A stretch of DNA of 64,000 bases, from NCBI GenBank assembly GCA_016712745.1, contig JADJQN010000001.1, positions 744,001 to 808,000 on the forward strand, given 5' to 3'. Position numbers and translations under genes: made by a program. Position 1 is the first letter of the stretch. Every line of letters starts with the position of its first letter. The notes under the pieces are model-generated. The model was given only the letters and a program-made list of their open reading frames with translations, did no database searches and had not been told where the DNA came from. Source of the stretch: Sandaracinaceae bacterium (GTDB lineage: Bacteria > Myxococcota_A > Polyangia > Polyangiales > JADJQN01). Shown here piece after piece: positions 1 to 8,393 of this stretch.

Positions 1-1
1 C

Positions 2-2752
2 GACGACACGCTGGTCACGGCCATCCCGACGATGACGCACCCGGCGTCGGCGCAGCCCGGCTCGACGCACCCCGCGTCGACGCCGCCGCCGGCGATGCCC
101 CTCTCTCAGCCGACACAGGAGACAATGTTCGATTTCCAGGCGCCGATGGCTGATCTCGAGGCGCCGCTCATCGGGCAAGTCGAAGCCGCTTCCGCCATTC
201 GTGACGGAATCGAACGAGCATTTACCCTTGGCCTTCCCACGATGGTCGCCGTCGAAGGCGGTCGCGGCGCAGGCAAGACGCGCATGCTCATCTACGCGAG
301 TGAGTTCGCCGCGCGCATCTCGCCTGACGTCCGCATTCTCTACGCCGCATGCCGCGAAGGTGGCGATGGCGCCTACGCTCCTCTCGCACGCCTCTTGCTC
401 GACCGCTTCGGCGTGACGCCGGCGTCCGCACCTTCGATTGTGCGCGGGCAGATGGCAACCGTCGTCGGCGAGGCGCTCGGCACGACCGATGCGATTCCCG
501 TAGCCGAGACCACGCACTTGCTCGGCCACATTGCGGGCGTTCCGTTTCCAGATAGCCCTTTCCTCATTCCGCTTGAGGGCCAACCCCAAGAGCTTCGCCG
601 TCGCGCGCAGGCCGCGTTCCGTCGCTTGATGCAGGGTGACGCGCAGAAGCGTCCCCTGCTCATTTTGCTCGACCACATGCACGAGGCGGAAGCCGATGCG
701 TGGGAGCTGCTCGAGACACTCCTCGCGACAGACGCACATATTTCCGTCGTCATTGCCGGTGGTTCTCCGACGGCCGAACGCGCACTGAAGGTGCCCGCGC
801 GTGGCGGCATCGCGACCGGTCCCATCTCTTCGTTCGACGAAGAAGATGTTGCGGCGATGCTACACATTCTCTTGCCCACGCTTGTAAGCACCCCCGAGCC
901 ACTCGTCTCTGCAGTCACGCATCGCTCCAAGGGCAACCCGGCCGAGATTCGCGAGCTCGTGTTCAGTTTGATGGACGCAGGCCTCTTCCGCGAGACCGAC
1001 GACGGCCTCGAAGCAGACGTCGACCTGCTCGCTCGCGGAACGTTGCCGGTCACCTCCGAGGACGCCGTTCGCGCTCGCCTTGCCAAGCTCGAGGCTTTAG
1101 ACCGCGCGACCGTGGATCGCGCAGCCGTTGTAGGGCACGTGTTCTGGTCGGGTGCTGTCTTGGCCCAGATGCGCAGCGAACGCGACGCGCCGGGTTCACT
1201 CAGCGATCCAACTACGCTTTGGCCAGACGATGATGATGAGAACGCCCTGCTCGCCTCGCTTCACCGGCTTGAAGAGCGCGGATTCATCGAGCGGTCGGGT
1301 GCTTCAGACCTGGCCGGCACGCGCGAGTATGTTTTCGTTCATGCAGCGACGCGCACCCTTGTCTATGACGAAATGAATAGCGAGCTGCGTACCAAGCGTC
1401 ACAGCACTGTCGCGCGCTTTTTGGCGGTGCGCGCCGAACTGTCCCGCGAAGGCGTTGCGGCGATGATCGCGCCGCACCTCGAGCGCGCCGGCCTCAATGC
1501 TCGCGCCGGTCGCGCATACCTCGAAGCGGCGGCGTACGAGCGAGCCAAGCTGCGCACATCGGCTGCGCTGCGATTTGTTGAGAAGGCCATTCCGCTGATC
1601 GACGTGCACGACGTCGCACGTCGCGTTGACGCACTACACGAGCACGGTTCGTTGCTCACAACGCTCGGCCGCTACGATGAGGCCCGCGATGCGTTCACGG
1701 AAATGCTCCGCCTTGCGTGGCAGCTTGGCGCGCCCAACAAAGGCGGCGCTGCGCTCAATCGCTTGGCACGCATCGCTCGCCAACGTGGGGCCGATGAGTC
1801 CGCGCTAAAGCTCCTCGAGCGTGCGCTGGCACTGTTCCGCCGCGCCGGTGATCTGCGCGGCGTCGCCAGCACGCTCGACGACCTTGCGCAGATTCAGCGC
1901 TTGCGCGGCGACCGCGATGGAGCGCTCGCGGGCGCGCACGAAGCCTTGCAGATTCGCCGGGCGCACTCCGACGCGCGAGGCGAAGCGGTGTCGCTTTACA
2001 CGCTTGGCACCATCGAGCTCGGTTCAGGCCACCTCGCGACCGGCGAAGAGTTTCTGCAACAAGCCCTGGCCATTCGTCAGACGATTAACGACATCGAAGG
2101 GATGACGCAGGCGCAAAGTGCGCTCGGTATTCTCGCCTACGAGCGCGGCGATCGTAAATCCGCGATTGGCTCGTGGCGCGATGCACTCATGCACGCACGC
2201 GAGACCGGGGATCGTCGTGGCCAAGCTTTCCTTCTCAATAATATCGGCGAAGCGCTTACCGCAGAGAAGGAATACGGCGAAGCCGCCGACGCTCTTGCTG
2301 AAGCTGGCGAACTCGCAAATGCCCTCTCCGACTTGCGCGCGCAAGCAGAGATTGAACGCAATATCGGGATTTTGGCGCTCGCCCGCGGCGACGACGAAGC
2401 GGCGCGAATCTTGGAGCACGCACTTCTGCTCGCAGAAGAGTACGGCGCCCCGGAGGCCAAGGCCCTTGCGCATCGCGCGGTGGGGCAGCTGCGTGCGCGC
2501 ACAGTGTTTGGCTCGGGTGGCGGCGTGGATACGCGCGCTGAAGAGAGCTTCGACCACTCGATCAAGATCTTCCGCGAGATCGGCAATCAGAAGGAAGCCG
2601 CACGCTCGCTCGCTGAGCTAGGCCGTCACTTGATCGAACGTGGCGATATACCAGCGGCGCGCGCACGCCTCAATGAGGCCCACGCGATGATGCGTCGCAT
2701 CGGCCTGCCCGAAGCCGACCAGCTCCAGGCCACCCTCAAAGATCTGCGTTAG
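2..2752 (+). CDS. AAA-type ATPase/TPR regulatory protein, 5' truncated by window edge
   Basis: The frame stays open to the left edge, so the true start is probably outside the window; the first in-window ATG is at 32 (906 aa). A Pro/Ser/Thr-rich stretch comes first and resembles the linker after a Ser/Thr kinase domain. An AAA_16-like ATPase module follows, with a Walker A (GGRGAGKT, about residues 76-83 counted from 32) and a hydrophobic Walker B-like LLILLDH near residue 215. From about residue 540 to the end there are repeated TPR-like helical pairs with the A-x-G-[DE] pattern. Myxobacteria have many kinase-AAA-TPR giants of this type, which act as cytoplasmic signalling or transcriptional regulators. 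Whether a kinase domain exists upstream cannot be seen. The gene converges on trmB with only 18 bp between stops. Confidence 0.8.
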   Translation, partial: DDTLVTAIPTMTHPASAQPGSTHPASTPPPAMPLSQPTQETMFDFQAPMADLEAPLIGQVEAASAIRDGIERAFTLGLPTMVAVEGGRGAGKTRMLIYASEFAARISPDVRILYAACREGGDGAYAPLARLLLDRFGVTPASAPSIVRGQMATVVGEALGTTDAIPVAETTHLLGHIAGVPFPDSPFLIPLEGQPQELRRRAQAAFRRLMQGDAQKRPLLILLDHMHEAEADAWELLETLLATDAHISVVIAGGSPTAERALKVPARGGIATGPISSFDEEDVAAMLHILLPTLVSTPEPLVSAVTHRSKGNPAEIRELVFSLMDAGLFRETDDGLEADVDLLARGTLPVTSEDAVRARLAKLEALDRATVDRAAVVGHVFWSGAVLAQMRSERDAPGSLSDPTTLWPDDDDENALLASLHRLEERGFIERSGASDLAGTREYVFVHAATRTLVYDEMNSELRTKRHSTVARFLAVRAELSREGVAAMIAPHLERAGLNARAGRAYLEAAAYERAKLRTSAALRFVEKAIPLIDVHDVARRVDALHEHGSLLTTLGRYDEARDAFTEMLRLAWQLGAPNKGGAALNRLARIARQRGADESALKLLERALALFRRAGDLRGVASTLDDLAQIQRLRGDRDGALAGAHEALQIRRAHSDARGEAVSLYTLGTIELGSGHLATGEEFLQQALAIRQTINDIEGMTQAQSALGILAYERGDRKSAIGSWRDALMHARETGDRRGQAFLLNNIGEALTAEKEYGEAADALAEAGELANALSDLRAQAEIERNIGILALARGDDEAARILEHALLLAEEYGAPEAKALAHRAVGQLRARTVFGSGGGVDTRAEESFDHSIKIFREIGNQKEAARSLAELGRHLIERGDIPAARARLNEAHAMMRRIGLPEADQLQATLKDLR

Positions 2753-2770
2753 CCAAGGGCGCTGACGCGC

Positions 2771-3400
2771 CTAAGTCCGGATAGCCAGAATACGGTAGAC
2801 GGGCAAACCGTCCTCGTCCGCCCGCGCCTCGCGATTGGATCGCGCGCCGTACGTATTGGTTGGAACGAACCCTCGCTCGTCGCCGGCCAGCGTGAATTCC
2901 TTTCGTCCCCGGAGGGTCTCGACCATCGATTGGGCCCGCTCCTCGACGTCGGTCTGGACAAATAACTCCCCTTTCGATCGCAGAAGGCGAGCTAGTTGAT
3001 CGAGAAGTACATCGTCCAAGATGCGCCGATGGGCATGCCGCTTCTTCCACCAAGGGTCGGGGAAGTGGATGAAGAAGCGGGCGACGCCGCCATCGTCCGT
3101 GATTCGCGGGAGGACCACTCGCGCGTCATCGCCGAAGACGCGAGCATTCGAAAGTCCCCTGTCATTCCGGCGCTTTTCGACAAAAAACGCGAGCTTCTTT
3201 TTGATTTCGATCCCGATGATTCGTGAGTCTTTGGCGACTTCAGCGCGATCTAGAAGGAAGGCCCCTCGGCCGTAGCCAAGCTCAATCTCGAAGTCGCCCT
3301 TTCCGGGCAGAAGCTGCTCGAGGCTCGCTTCCCCCTCGGGAAAGCGGGGCGCGATTTCGCCATAGCGGATGGGCGGGGCGGTCTGAACCTTGTCGTTCAC
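2771..3400 (-). CDS. trmB: tRNA (guanine-N7-)-methyltransferase TrmB
   Basis: A 209-aa class I SAM methyltransferase that makes m7G46 in the variable loop of tRNA. Family hallmarks are visible: the SAM-binding region ELGYGRGAFLLDRA, the IGIEIKKK segment, the substrate motif FIHFPDPWWKKRHAHRR, and a C-terminal FVPTNTYGARSN block resembling the family's TNYE region. Length is normal for bacterial TrmB. The ATG start at 3400 is followed directly by the conserved core. The gene is divergent from the response regulator at 3511 and convergent with the ATPase/TPR gene. Function is inferred from family motifs with high confidence. Confidence 0.93.
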   Translation of the reverse strand: MNDKVQTAPPIRYGEIAPRFPEGEASLEQLLPGKGDFEIELGYGRGAFLLDRAEVAKDSRIIGIEIKKKLAFFVEKRRNDRGLSNARVFGDDARVVLPRITDDGGVARFFIHFPDPWWKKRHAHRRILDDVLLDQLARLLRSKGELFVQTDVEERAQSMVETLRGRKEFTLAGDERGFVPTNTYGARSNREARADEDGLPVYRILAIRT

Positions 3401-3430
3401 GGCCGGGAAGATAGCACCACGCGGATTTTC

Positions 3431-3459
3431 TTGACCCTTTTAGCCTGCTCGCGTATCCA
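3431..3459 (+). promoter_or_regulatory. candidate sigma70-type promoter for the response regulator-valS pair
   Basis: TTGACC (3431-3436) is followed after 17 bp by TATCCA (3454-3459), upstream of the GTG start at 3511. The -35 is good and the spacing ideal, but the -10 is weak. This is a consensus match only. Confidence 0.3.
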
Positions 3460-3510
3460 CATGAACGGTTTTAAGGGGTTTTTGGGCTCTACGTACGACG
3501 GAGGCCATTC

Positions 3511-4338
3511 GTGGCTTTGACCATCCTTGCTGTTGATGACAGCGCGACGATGCGCCGCGTGATCGAAATGACGTTCGCAGCGGAAAATGTCCGCGTCGTC
3601 ACACTTGAAAATGGAGCGTCGGCGGTCGAGACCGCGCTTGAGGTGAGGCCCGATGTGGTGCTCGCCGACGCGTCGCTTGACGGTGTCGATGGCTATGCCA
3701 TCTGCAGCCGCATCAAGGGCAACTCGACGCTCGCCCATGTGCGCGTGCTCGTGATGGCAAGTCAGCATCATGCCTACGACGAGCAAAAGGGACGCGCCGC
3801 TGGCGTCGATGATCACATCATCAAGCCGTTCGACACGCAGGGTCTCATCGACCGCGTGACGCGCCTCGCTGCGTCCGCGCCAAAGGGTGCGAACGTGGCC
3901 GCAGCTCCAGCACCGGTTGGTGCAGTGGGTGCGCCCGCGCGCCCGGCGCCCCCGCCCGCGCTCGGAATGCCGATGCCGCCCAGCACGCGTCCGCAGATTC
4001 CGCTGCCGCCGAGCATGAGCGCCCCGCTGCCGCCCGCACGCTCGGCCGACATGCCGCGCTCGCAGACATTGAAGATGGGTTCAGAGCCACCCCCCCCGAT
4101 GCGGCCGAACGTGGAGATCACACCGGCGTCGCGTGCACCGCACGTGGGAGCAGCCGCGTCCGCGGGAATCAACGCAGGTATGGCTGAGAAGCTTTCAGGC
4201 TTGGGCCTTACCGCTGCTCAGAGCGAAGCGGTCCTCGCACTCTCGCGTGAAGTCGTCGAGCGCGTGGTATGGGAAGTCGTTCCCGACCTTGCAGAAGCCA
4301 TCATTCGTGAAGAGCTGAAGCGCCTCGTAAGCGAGTAA
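3511..4338 (+). CDS. Single-domain response regulator with Pro-rich linker and conserved C-terminal helix
   Basis: 275 aa. Residues 1-120 form a CheY-like receiver: acidic DD near the N-terminus, phospho-acceptor Asp in VVLADASLDG, and the conserved Lys in IIKPFDTQG. An Ala/Pro-rich linker (about 125-220) follows, then a predicted amphipathic C-terminal segment (LSREVVERVVWEVVPDLAEA and onward to the end) of a kind found after receivers in other deltaproteobacterial proteins. There is no DNA-binding domain, so output is probably by protein contact. The GTG start at 3511 is supported by GGAGG eight bases upstream. valS follows after 2 bp, so the two are probably co-transcribed. Confidence 0.85.
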   Translation: MALTILAVDDSATMRRVIEMTFAAENVRVVTLENGASAVETALEVRPDVVLADASLDGVDGYAICSRIKGNSTLAHVRVLVMASQHHAYDEQKGRAAGVDDHIIKPFDTQGLIDRVTRLAASAPKGANVAAAPAPVGAVGAPARPAPPPALGMPMPPSTRPQIPLPPSMSAPLPPARSADMPRSQTLKMGSEPPPPMRPNVEITPASRAPHVGAAASAGINAGMAEKLSGLGLTAAQSEAVLALSREVVERVVWEVVPDLAEAIIREELKRLVSE

Positions 4339-4340
4339 AA

Positions 4341-7112
4341 ATGACCGAGGAGATGCCTAAAGCTTACGACCCGCGCGAGACGGAGCCGCGCTGGTATGCG
4401 TATTGGGAGAAGGAAGGCCTCTTCCGCGCGACGGGCAAGCCGGGCGACGCGCGTCCGACGTATGTCATAGCGATTCCTCCGCCCAACGTCACGGGCTCGC
4501 TGCACATGGGTCACGCGTGTCGCACGACGTTCGAAGACGCGCTCATTCGTCACAAGCGCATGCAGGGCTTCGACACGCTTTGGATCCCAGGCACCGATCA
4601 CGCGGGCATCGCGACGCAGGTGGTCGTTGAGCGCTTGCTCAAAGCCGAAGGCAAGACGCGTCATGATTTGGGGCGCGCTGAATTCATCAAGCGCGTTTGG
4701 CAGTGGAAGGAAGAATCGGGAAACCGCATCCTTCATCAGCTGCGCAAGCTCGGCGCGAGCTGCGATTGGTCGCACGAACGCTTCACGATGGACGAAGGGC
4801 TCTCGACGGCGGTGCGCGAAGTCTTCGTGCGTCTCTACGAAGAAGGTTTGATCTACCGCGACACGCGTCTCGTGAACTGGGACGTCGAGACGCAGACCGT
4901 TTTGTCGGACCTCGAAGTCGATACCGAAGAGAACGTTCAGGGCGAGCTCTTCGAATTTGCGTACAACGTCGAAGGCGGCGGCGAGGTCGTTGTTGCAACC
5001 ACGCGACCCGAAACGATGCTTGGTGATTCGGGCTTGGCAGTTCATCCTGACGATCCGCGCTACACGCACTTGCACGGCAAGTTCGTCACGCACCCTTTTG
5101 TCTCGCGCCGCATTCCGATCATTGCGGACGCGGTACTCGTCGATCCGAAGTTCGGAACGGGCGTAGTCAAAGTTACGCCCGCACACGACTTCAACGATTT
5201 CGCGACCGGCAAGCGCCATAAGCTCGAGGAAATCAGCGTCATCGGCTTGAACGGCAAGATGAACGAGAACGCCGGTGAGTTCCAAGGCCAAGACCGATTC
5301 GTCGCGCGCAAGCAGGTGAAGAAGAAGCTCGAGGAGCTAGGCCTTGTCCGCGGGTCGAAGCCGCACGTGATGACGCTGCCCAAATCACAGCGCTCAGGCA
5401 CCGTTGTCGAACCCGTGATCAGCACGCAGTGGTTCGTGCGCATGCAACCACTCGCCGCACCCGCGATTGAAGCCGTTCAGAGCGGCAAGATTCAAATCGT
5501 TCCCGAAGAGTGGACGAAGACTTATTTCCACTGGATGAACAACATCCAGGATTGGTGCATCTCGCGCCAGCTCTGGTGGGGACATGAAATCCCTGCGTGG
5601 TATTGCGACGACTGTGAGCACATCAATGTTTCGCGCGAGACGCCAACCGCGTGCTCGAAGTGTAAGTCCGCCAATCTTCGCCAGGACGCGGACGTACTCG
5701 ATACGTGGTTCAGCTCGGCGCTGTGGCCCTTCTCGACTCTCGGCTGGCCCGAGAAGACGCCGGACCTTGCGCGTTACTACCCGACGACGGACATGGAGAC
5801 GGGATTCGATATCCTCTTCTTCTGGGTCGCGCGCATGATCATGATGGGCCTAAAGTTCATGGGCGATGTGCCCTTCCGTCGTGTGCTGCTCTCAGGTCTT
5901 GTCACAGACGAGCGCGGCGAGAAGATGTCGAAGACCAAGGGCAACGTCATCGATCCGCTCGATGTCATCGGTGGCTCGACGCTCGATGCGCTTGTGGCGA
6001 AGGCGGCCGATGCCGGGGCCAAGCCCTCCGGACTCGACTACCTGAAGAAGACGTATCCCGAGGGTTTTGCGGCCTATGGCGCAGATGCACTGCGCTTCAC
6101 ATTGGCGAGCTATGCGCCTCAGCAACGCAAGATTGCACTTTCGATCAAGCGCATCGAAGGCTACCGCAACTTCTGCAACAAGCTGTGGAACGCGGCGCGT
6201 TTCTCGCTCGGCAAGCTCGAGGGACACGATGTCCGCGCGAGCGGGGAGCGGCCGGCTGCAACCTTGCTCGCCAATCGCTGGATCCTTTCGCGCCTCGACG
6301 CGGCGACGTCGACCGCGCAAAAGGGAATCGATGAGTATCGCCTCGATGATGCGAGCGGCGCTCTCTATCACTTCGTGTGGGGAGAACTCTGCGATTGGTA
6401 TCTCGAGCTCACCAAGCCGCTACTAACTTCGGACGACCCGCGCGTCGTCAGCGAAACACTTGCGGTGCTCATGCACGTCATCGAAACAACGTTGCGCCTC
6501 TTGCATCCGTTCATTCCCTTCGTGACCGAAGAAATCTGGCAACGCATTCCGAAGACTGCCGCTGCACCGAAGAGCATCGTCATCGCCGCCTACCCGAAGG
6601 AAGGCCTCGAGGGCAAAGCGGATGCGGATGCCGAGCGCGAGATGTCCTCACTTATCGCCGTGATCGTCGCCGCGCGCACGATGCGCTCCGAACACGACTT
6701 AGCGCCAAGCCGCGAAGTGCCGCTCATGCTGCGCACCGATGACCCGACCATCACCGCGCTGCTCACTCGTGAGCTTGCGGCGGTCACGACGCTGTGCCGT
6801 GCAACGGTCACCATCGCGAAGAGCGCTGGCAGCGAAGCAGCCGAAGATGCCGCAGTCGCCGTCGCGGAAGGCGTCACCATCATCATGCCGCTGGCGGGTC
6901 TCGTCGATCACGCCAAGGAACGCGAACGTCTCACGCGCGAAATCGCCAAGACCGTCAAGGACATCGAAGCGATACAGAAGAAGCTCGGCAATGCAGGCTT
7001 CCTCGAGCGCGCACCCGCGGCGCTAGTCGAAACCGAACGCGCCCGCCTCACCGAACTTGAAACCTCCCAGACCCGCCTCACCCAGGCCCTCGGTAAACTT
7101 CCCGCGGCGTGA
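4341..7112 (+). CDS. valS: Valyl-tRNA synthetase
   Basis: 923 aa, the normal length for bacterial ValRS, which charges tRNAVal in the cytoplasm and edits misactivated Thr. The HIGH-type motif is HMGH at about residues 55-58 after PPPNVTG; the KMSKS-type motif is KMSKTKGN at about 531-538. A CP1 editing region lies between (ATTRPETMLGDSGLAV). It is followed by the anticodon-binding domain and a C-terminal coiled coil (LVDHAKERERLTREIAKT and onward), as in ValRS. The start at 4341 follows the response regulator stop by 2 bp. Identification is very secure; the tight linkage to a receiver-domain gene is the only unusual aspect. Confidence 0.97.
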   Translation: MTEEMPKAYDPRETEPRWYAYWEKEGLFRATGKPGDARPTYVIAIPPPNVTGSLHMGHACRTTFEDALIRHKRMQGFDTLWIPGTDHAGIATQVVVERLLKAEGKTRHDLGRAEFIKRVWQWKEESGNRILHQLRKLGASCDWSHERFTMDEGLSTAVREVFVRLYEEGLIYRDTRLVNWDVETQTVLSDLEVDTEENVQGELFEFAYNVEGGGEVVVATTRPETMLGDSGLAVHPDDPRYTHLHGKFVTHPFVSRRIPIIADAVLVDPKFGTGVVKVTPAHDFNDFATGKRHKLEEISVIGLNGKMNENAGEFQGQDRFVARKQVKKKLEELGLVRGSKPHVMTLPKSQRSGTVVEPVISTQWFVRMQPLAAPAIEAVQSGKIQIVPEEWTKTYFHWMNNIQDWCISRQLWWGHEIPAWYCDDCEHINVSRETPTACSKCKSANLRQDADVLDTWFSSALWPFSTLGWPEKTPDLARYYPTTDMETGFDILFFWVARMIMMGLKFMGDVPFRRVLLSGLVTDERGEKMSKTKGNVIDPLDVIGGSTLDALVAKAADAGAKPSGLDYLKKTYPEGFAAYGADALRFTLASYAPQQRKIALSIKRIEGYRNFCNKLWNAARFSLGKLEGHDVRASGERPAATLLANRWILSRLDAATSTAQKGIDEYRLDDASGALYHFVWGELCDWYLELTKPLLTSDDPRVVSETLAVLMHVIETTLRLLHPFIPFVTEEIWQRIPKTAAAPKSIVIAAYPKEGLEGKADADAEREMSSLIAVIVAARTMRSEHDLAPSREVPLMLRTDDPTITALLTRELAAVTTLCRATVTIAKSAGSEAAEDAAVAVAEGVTIIMPLAGLVDHAKERERLTREIAKTVKDIEAIQKKLGNAGFLERAPAALVETERARLTELETSQTRLTQALGKLPAA

Positions 7113-7201
7113 TCTCGCGGCGGCGCGAAGCGAGGCTCGGCAAAAAGAAATGCCTTCCTCTTGAACTCTTGTAAACCCTGCCTTCAAAATCGCGGGCGGC
7201 A

Positions 7202-7753
7202 TTAGATAAGCGAGAGTTGTCCGGGGTGGACGATGTCGCGGTCGATGTGGACGCCTTCGAGCGCGAGCAGTTTGCGTTTGCGTGCAAGGCCTGCCGAGAA
7301 GCCGCCGAGGCGCATGCTGGCTTCGATGACGCGGTGGCAGGGGATGATGACGGGGATTGGGTTTGCGCCGCTTGCCGCGCCGACTGCCCGCATCGCGCGC
7401 GGTGAGCCGATGCCATTGGCGATCGCCCCGTAGGAACGCACAGCCCCGTACGGGATGCGAGCGAGCGCGTTCCACACCGAGAGTTGAAAGTCTGTGCCGC
7501 GCAGGTCGAGCGGGACAGTCGCGAAGTCGGTGGGCTCGCCGAAGAAGTAAGCCTTCAGCGGATCGGCGTAGATGCTGGGGACGGCACTCAAACCGAGTGT
7601 GGCGTCTGCGCGTACTGCATCGAACGAGACGTGCATGAGCCCTTTCTCGCTCCAAACGAGATAAAGGTCGTCGAAGTTATTCACGGACAGGCGGCCGACA
7701 CCGAGGATCGGGGGCTGTGTACCGGCATCGCGAGTGGTATCTTCCCTGCGCAT
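7202..7753 (-). CDS. ogt: Methylated-DNA--[protein]-cysteine S-methyltransferase
   Basis: DNA repair enzyme that transfers alkyl groups from O6-alkylguanine to its own cysteine. The active-site motif IPCHRV is present, preceded by GTDFQLSVWNALARIPYG (helix-turn-helix/Arg-finger region) and YGAIANGIGSPRAMRAVG, and followed by GGFSAG. The ATG at 7753 gives 183 aa. The frame continues to 7834, but those residues look non-conserved and overlap the divergent lipoprotein gene. A GTG at 7684 is an alternative start that would free an intergenic space. The 7753 start shares the CATG tetranucleotide with the opposite gene's start. It is convergent with valS. Confidence 0.9.
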   Translation of the reverse strand: MRREDTTRDAGTQPPILGVGRLSVNNFDDLYLVWSEKGLMHVSFDAVRADATLGLSAVPSIYADPLKAYFFGEPTDFATVPLDLRGTDFQLSVWNALARIPYGAVRSYGAIANGIGSPRAMRAVGAASGANPIPVIIPCHRVIEASMRLGGFSAGLARKRKLLALEGVHIDRDIVHPGQLSLI

Positions 7754-8393
7754 GTTTCGTCTCTTCGCCCTGTGCGGGTTGGTTTTGGTGCTCTCGGCTT
7801 GCGCGCCGAGTCTGCGGATGTTGCACCGAAGCAACGAGAATTTCGAGCACTGTTATGCGCTCGACACGCAACCCGACATGGAGAGCGCGGCGAAGACCGC
7901 ATGCTGGTCGGATTGGTTGGAAAACTACAGCCAAGGCCAGTCGCAAGAGCGCATCCACTACGCACGCGACCGACGCAACGCCATCGAGCACAACGACGTC
8001 TCGACGATCGCGGTCACGCCCGAGGCCGTCGCCGCGCAGCAGACGTCCGGTTCCGAAGCCGTGCCCCCCGGCTCAGCGGCGCCTGCACCTGCGTCAACGA
8101 CTGCAGCTACTCCTGCGACGGCAACTGCAACGGCGCCCGCGACGACAGCCGCGAGCCCCCCCGAGGCTGCGACGAGTGCGCCCGCCACAGGCGAAGTGGT
8201 CGTCGGCGACCCTCCCCGCACCGCCGCTCCCTTGCCCGTGCGCCTTCCGCCTCGCGGCTCGAACCCCGCGTGCGCATCCGTCTGCGATCCACATTACATG
8301 GCATGCGCAGACCGTTGCGATCGCGCGGACCTCGAAAGTTGCTATCACGCATGCGAGGCCGAGCATCGAACCTGCTCGGCGGGATGCTTCTGA
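7752..8393 (+). CDS. Hypothetical lipoprotein with Ala/Thr/Pro-rich linker and Cys-rich C-terminus
   Basis: 213 aa. The ATG at 7752 begins a lipoprotein signal peptide (MFRLFALCGLVLVLSACAPS) with lipobox LSAC. A charged region follows, then a low-complexity Ala/Thr/Pro linker (about 100-160), then a compact C-terminal segment with about eight cysteines (CASVCDPHYMACADRC and following), a likely disulfide-bonded extracytoplasmic knot. I do not recognise a family. The TGA overlaps the next gene's start (TGATG), so translation with the glycosyltransferase may be coupled. Confidence 0.75.
   Translation: MFRLFALCGLVLVLSACAPSLRMLHRSNENFEHCYALDTQPDMESAAKTACWSDWLENYSQGQSQERIHYARDRRNAIEHNDVSTIAVTPEAVAAQQTSGSEAVPPGSAAPAPASTTAATPATATATAPATTAASPPEAATSAPATGEVVVGDPPRTAAPLPVRLPPRGSNPACASVCDPHYMACADRCDRADLESCYHACEAEHRTCSAGCF

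Noticed and set aside
2756..2773. Short GC hairpin between the ATPase/TPR gene and trmB as terminator
   Set aside because: Only a 5-6 bp stem with no T-tract on either strand.
4218..5291. 357-aa minus-strand frame inside valS
   Set aside because: Antisense shadow of ValRS catalytic/editing codons with no recognisable domain.
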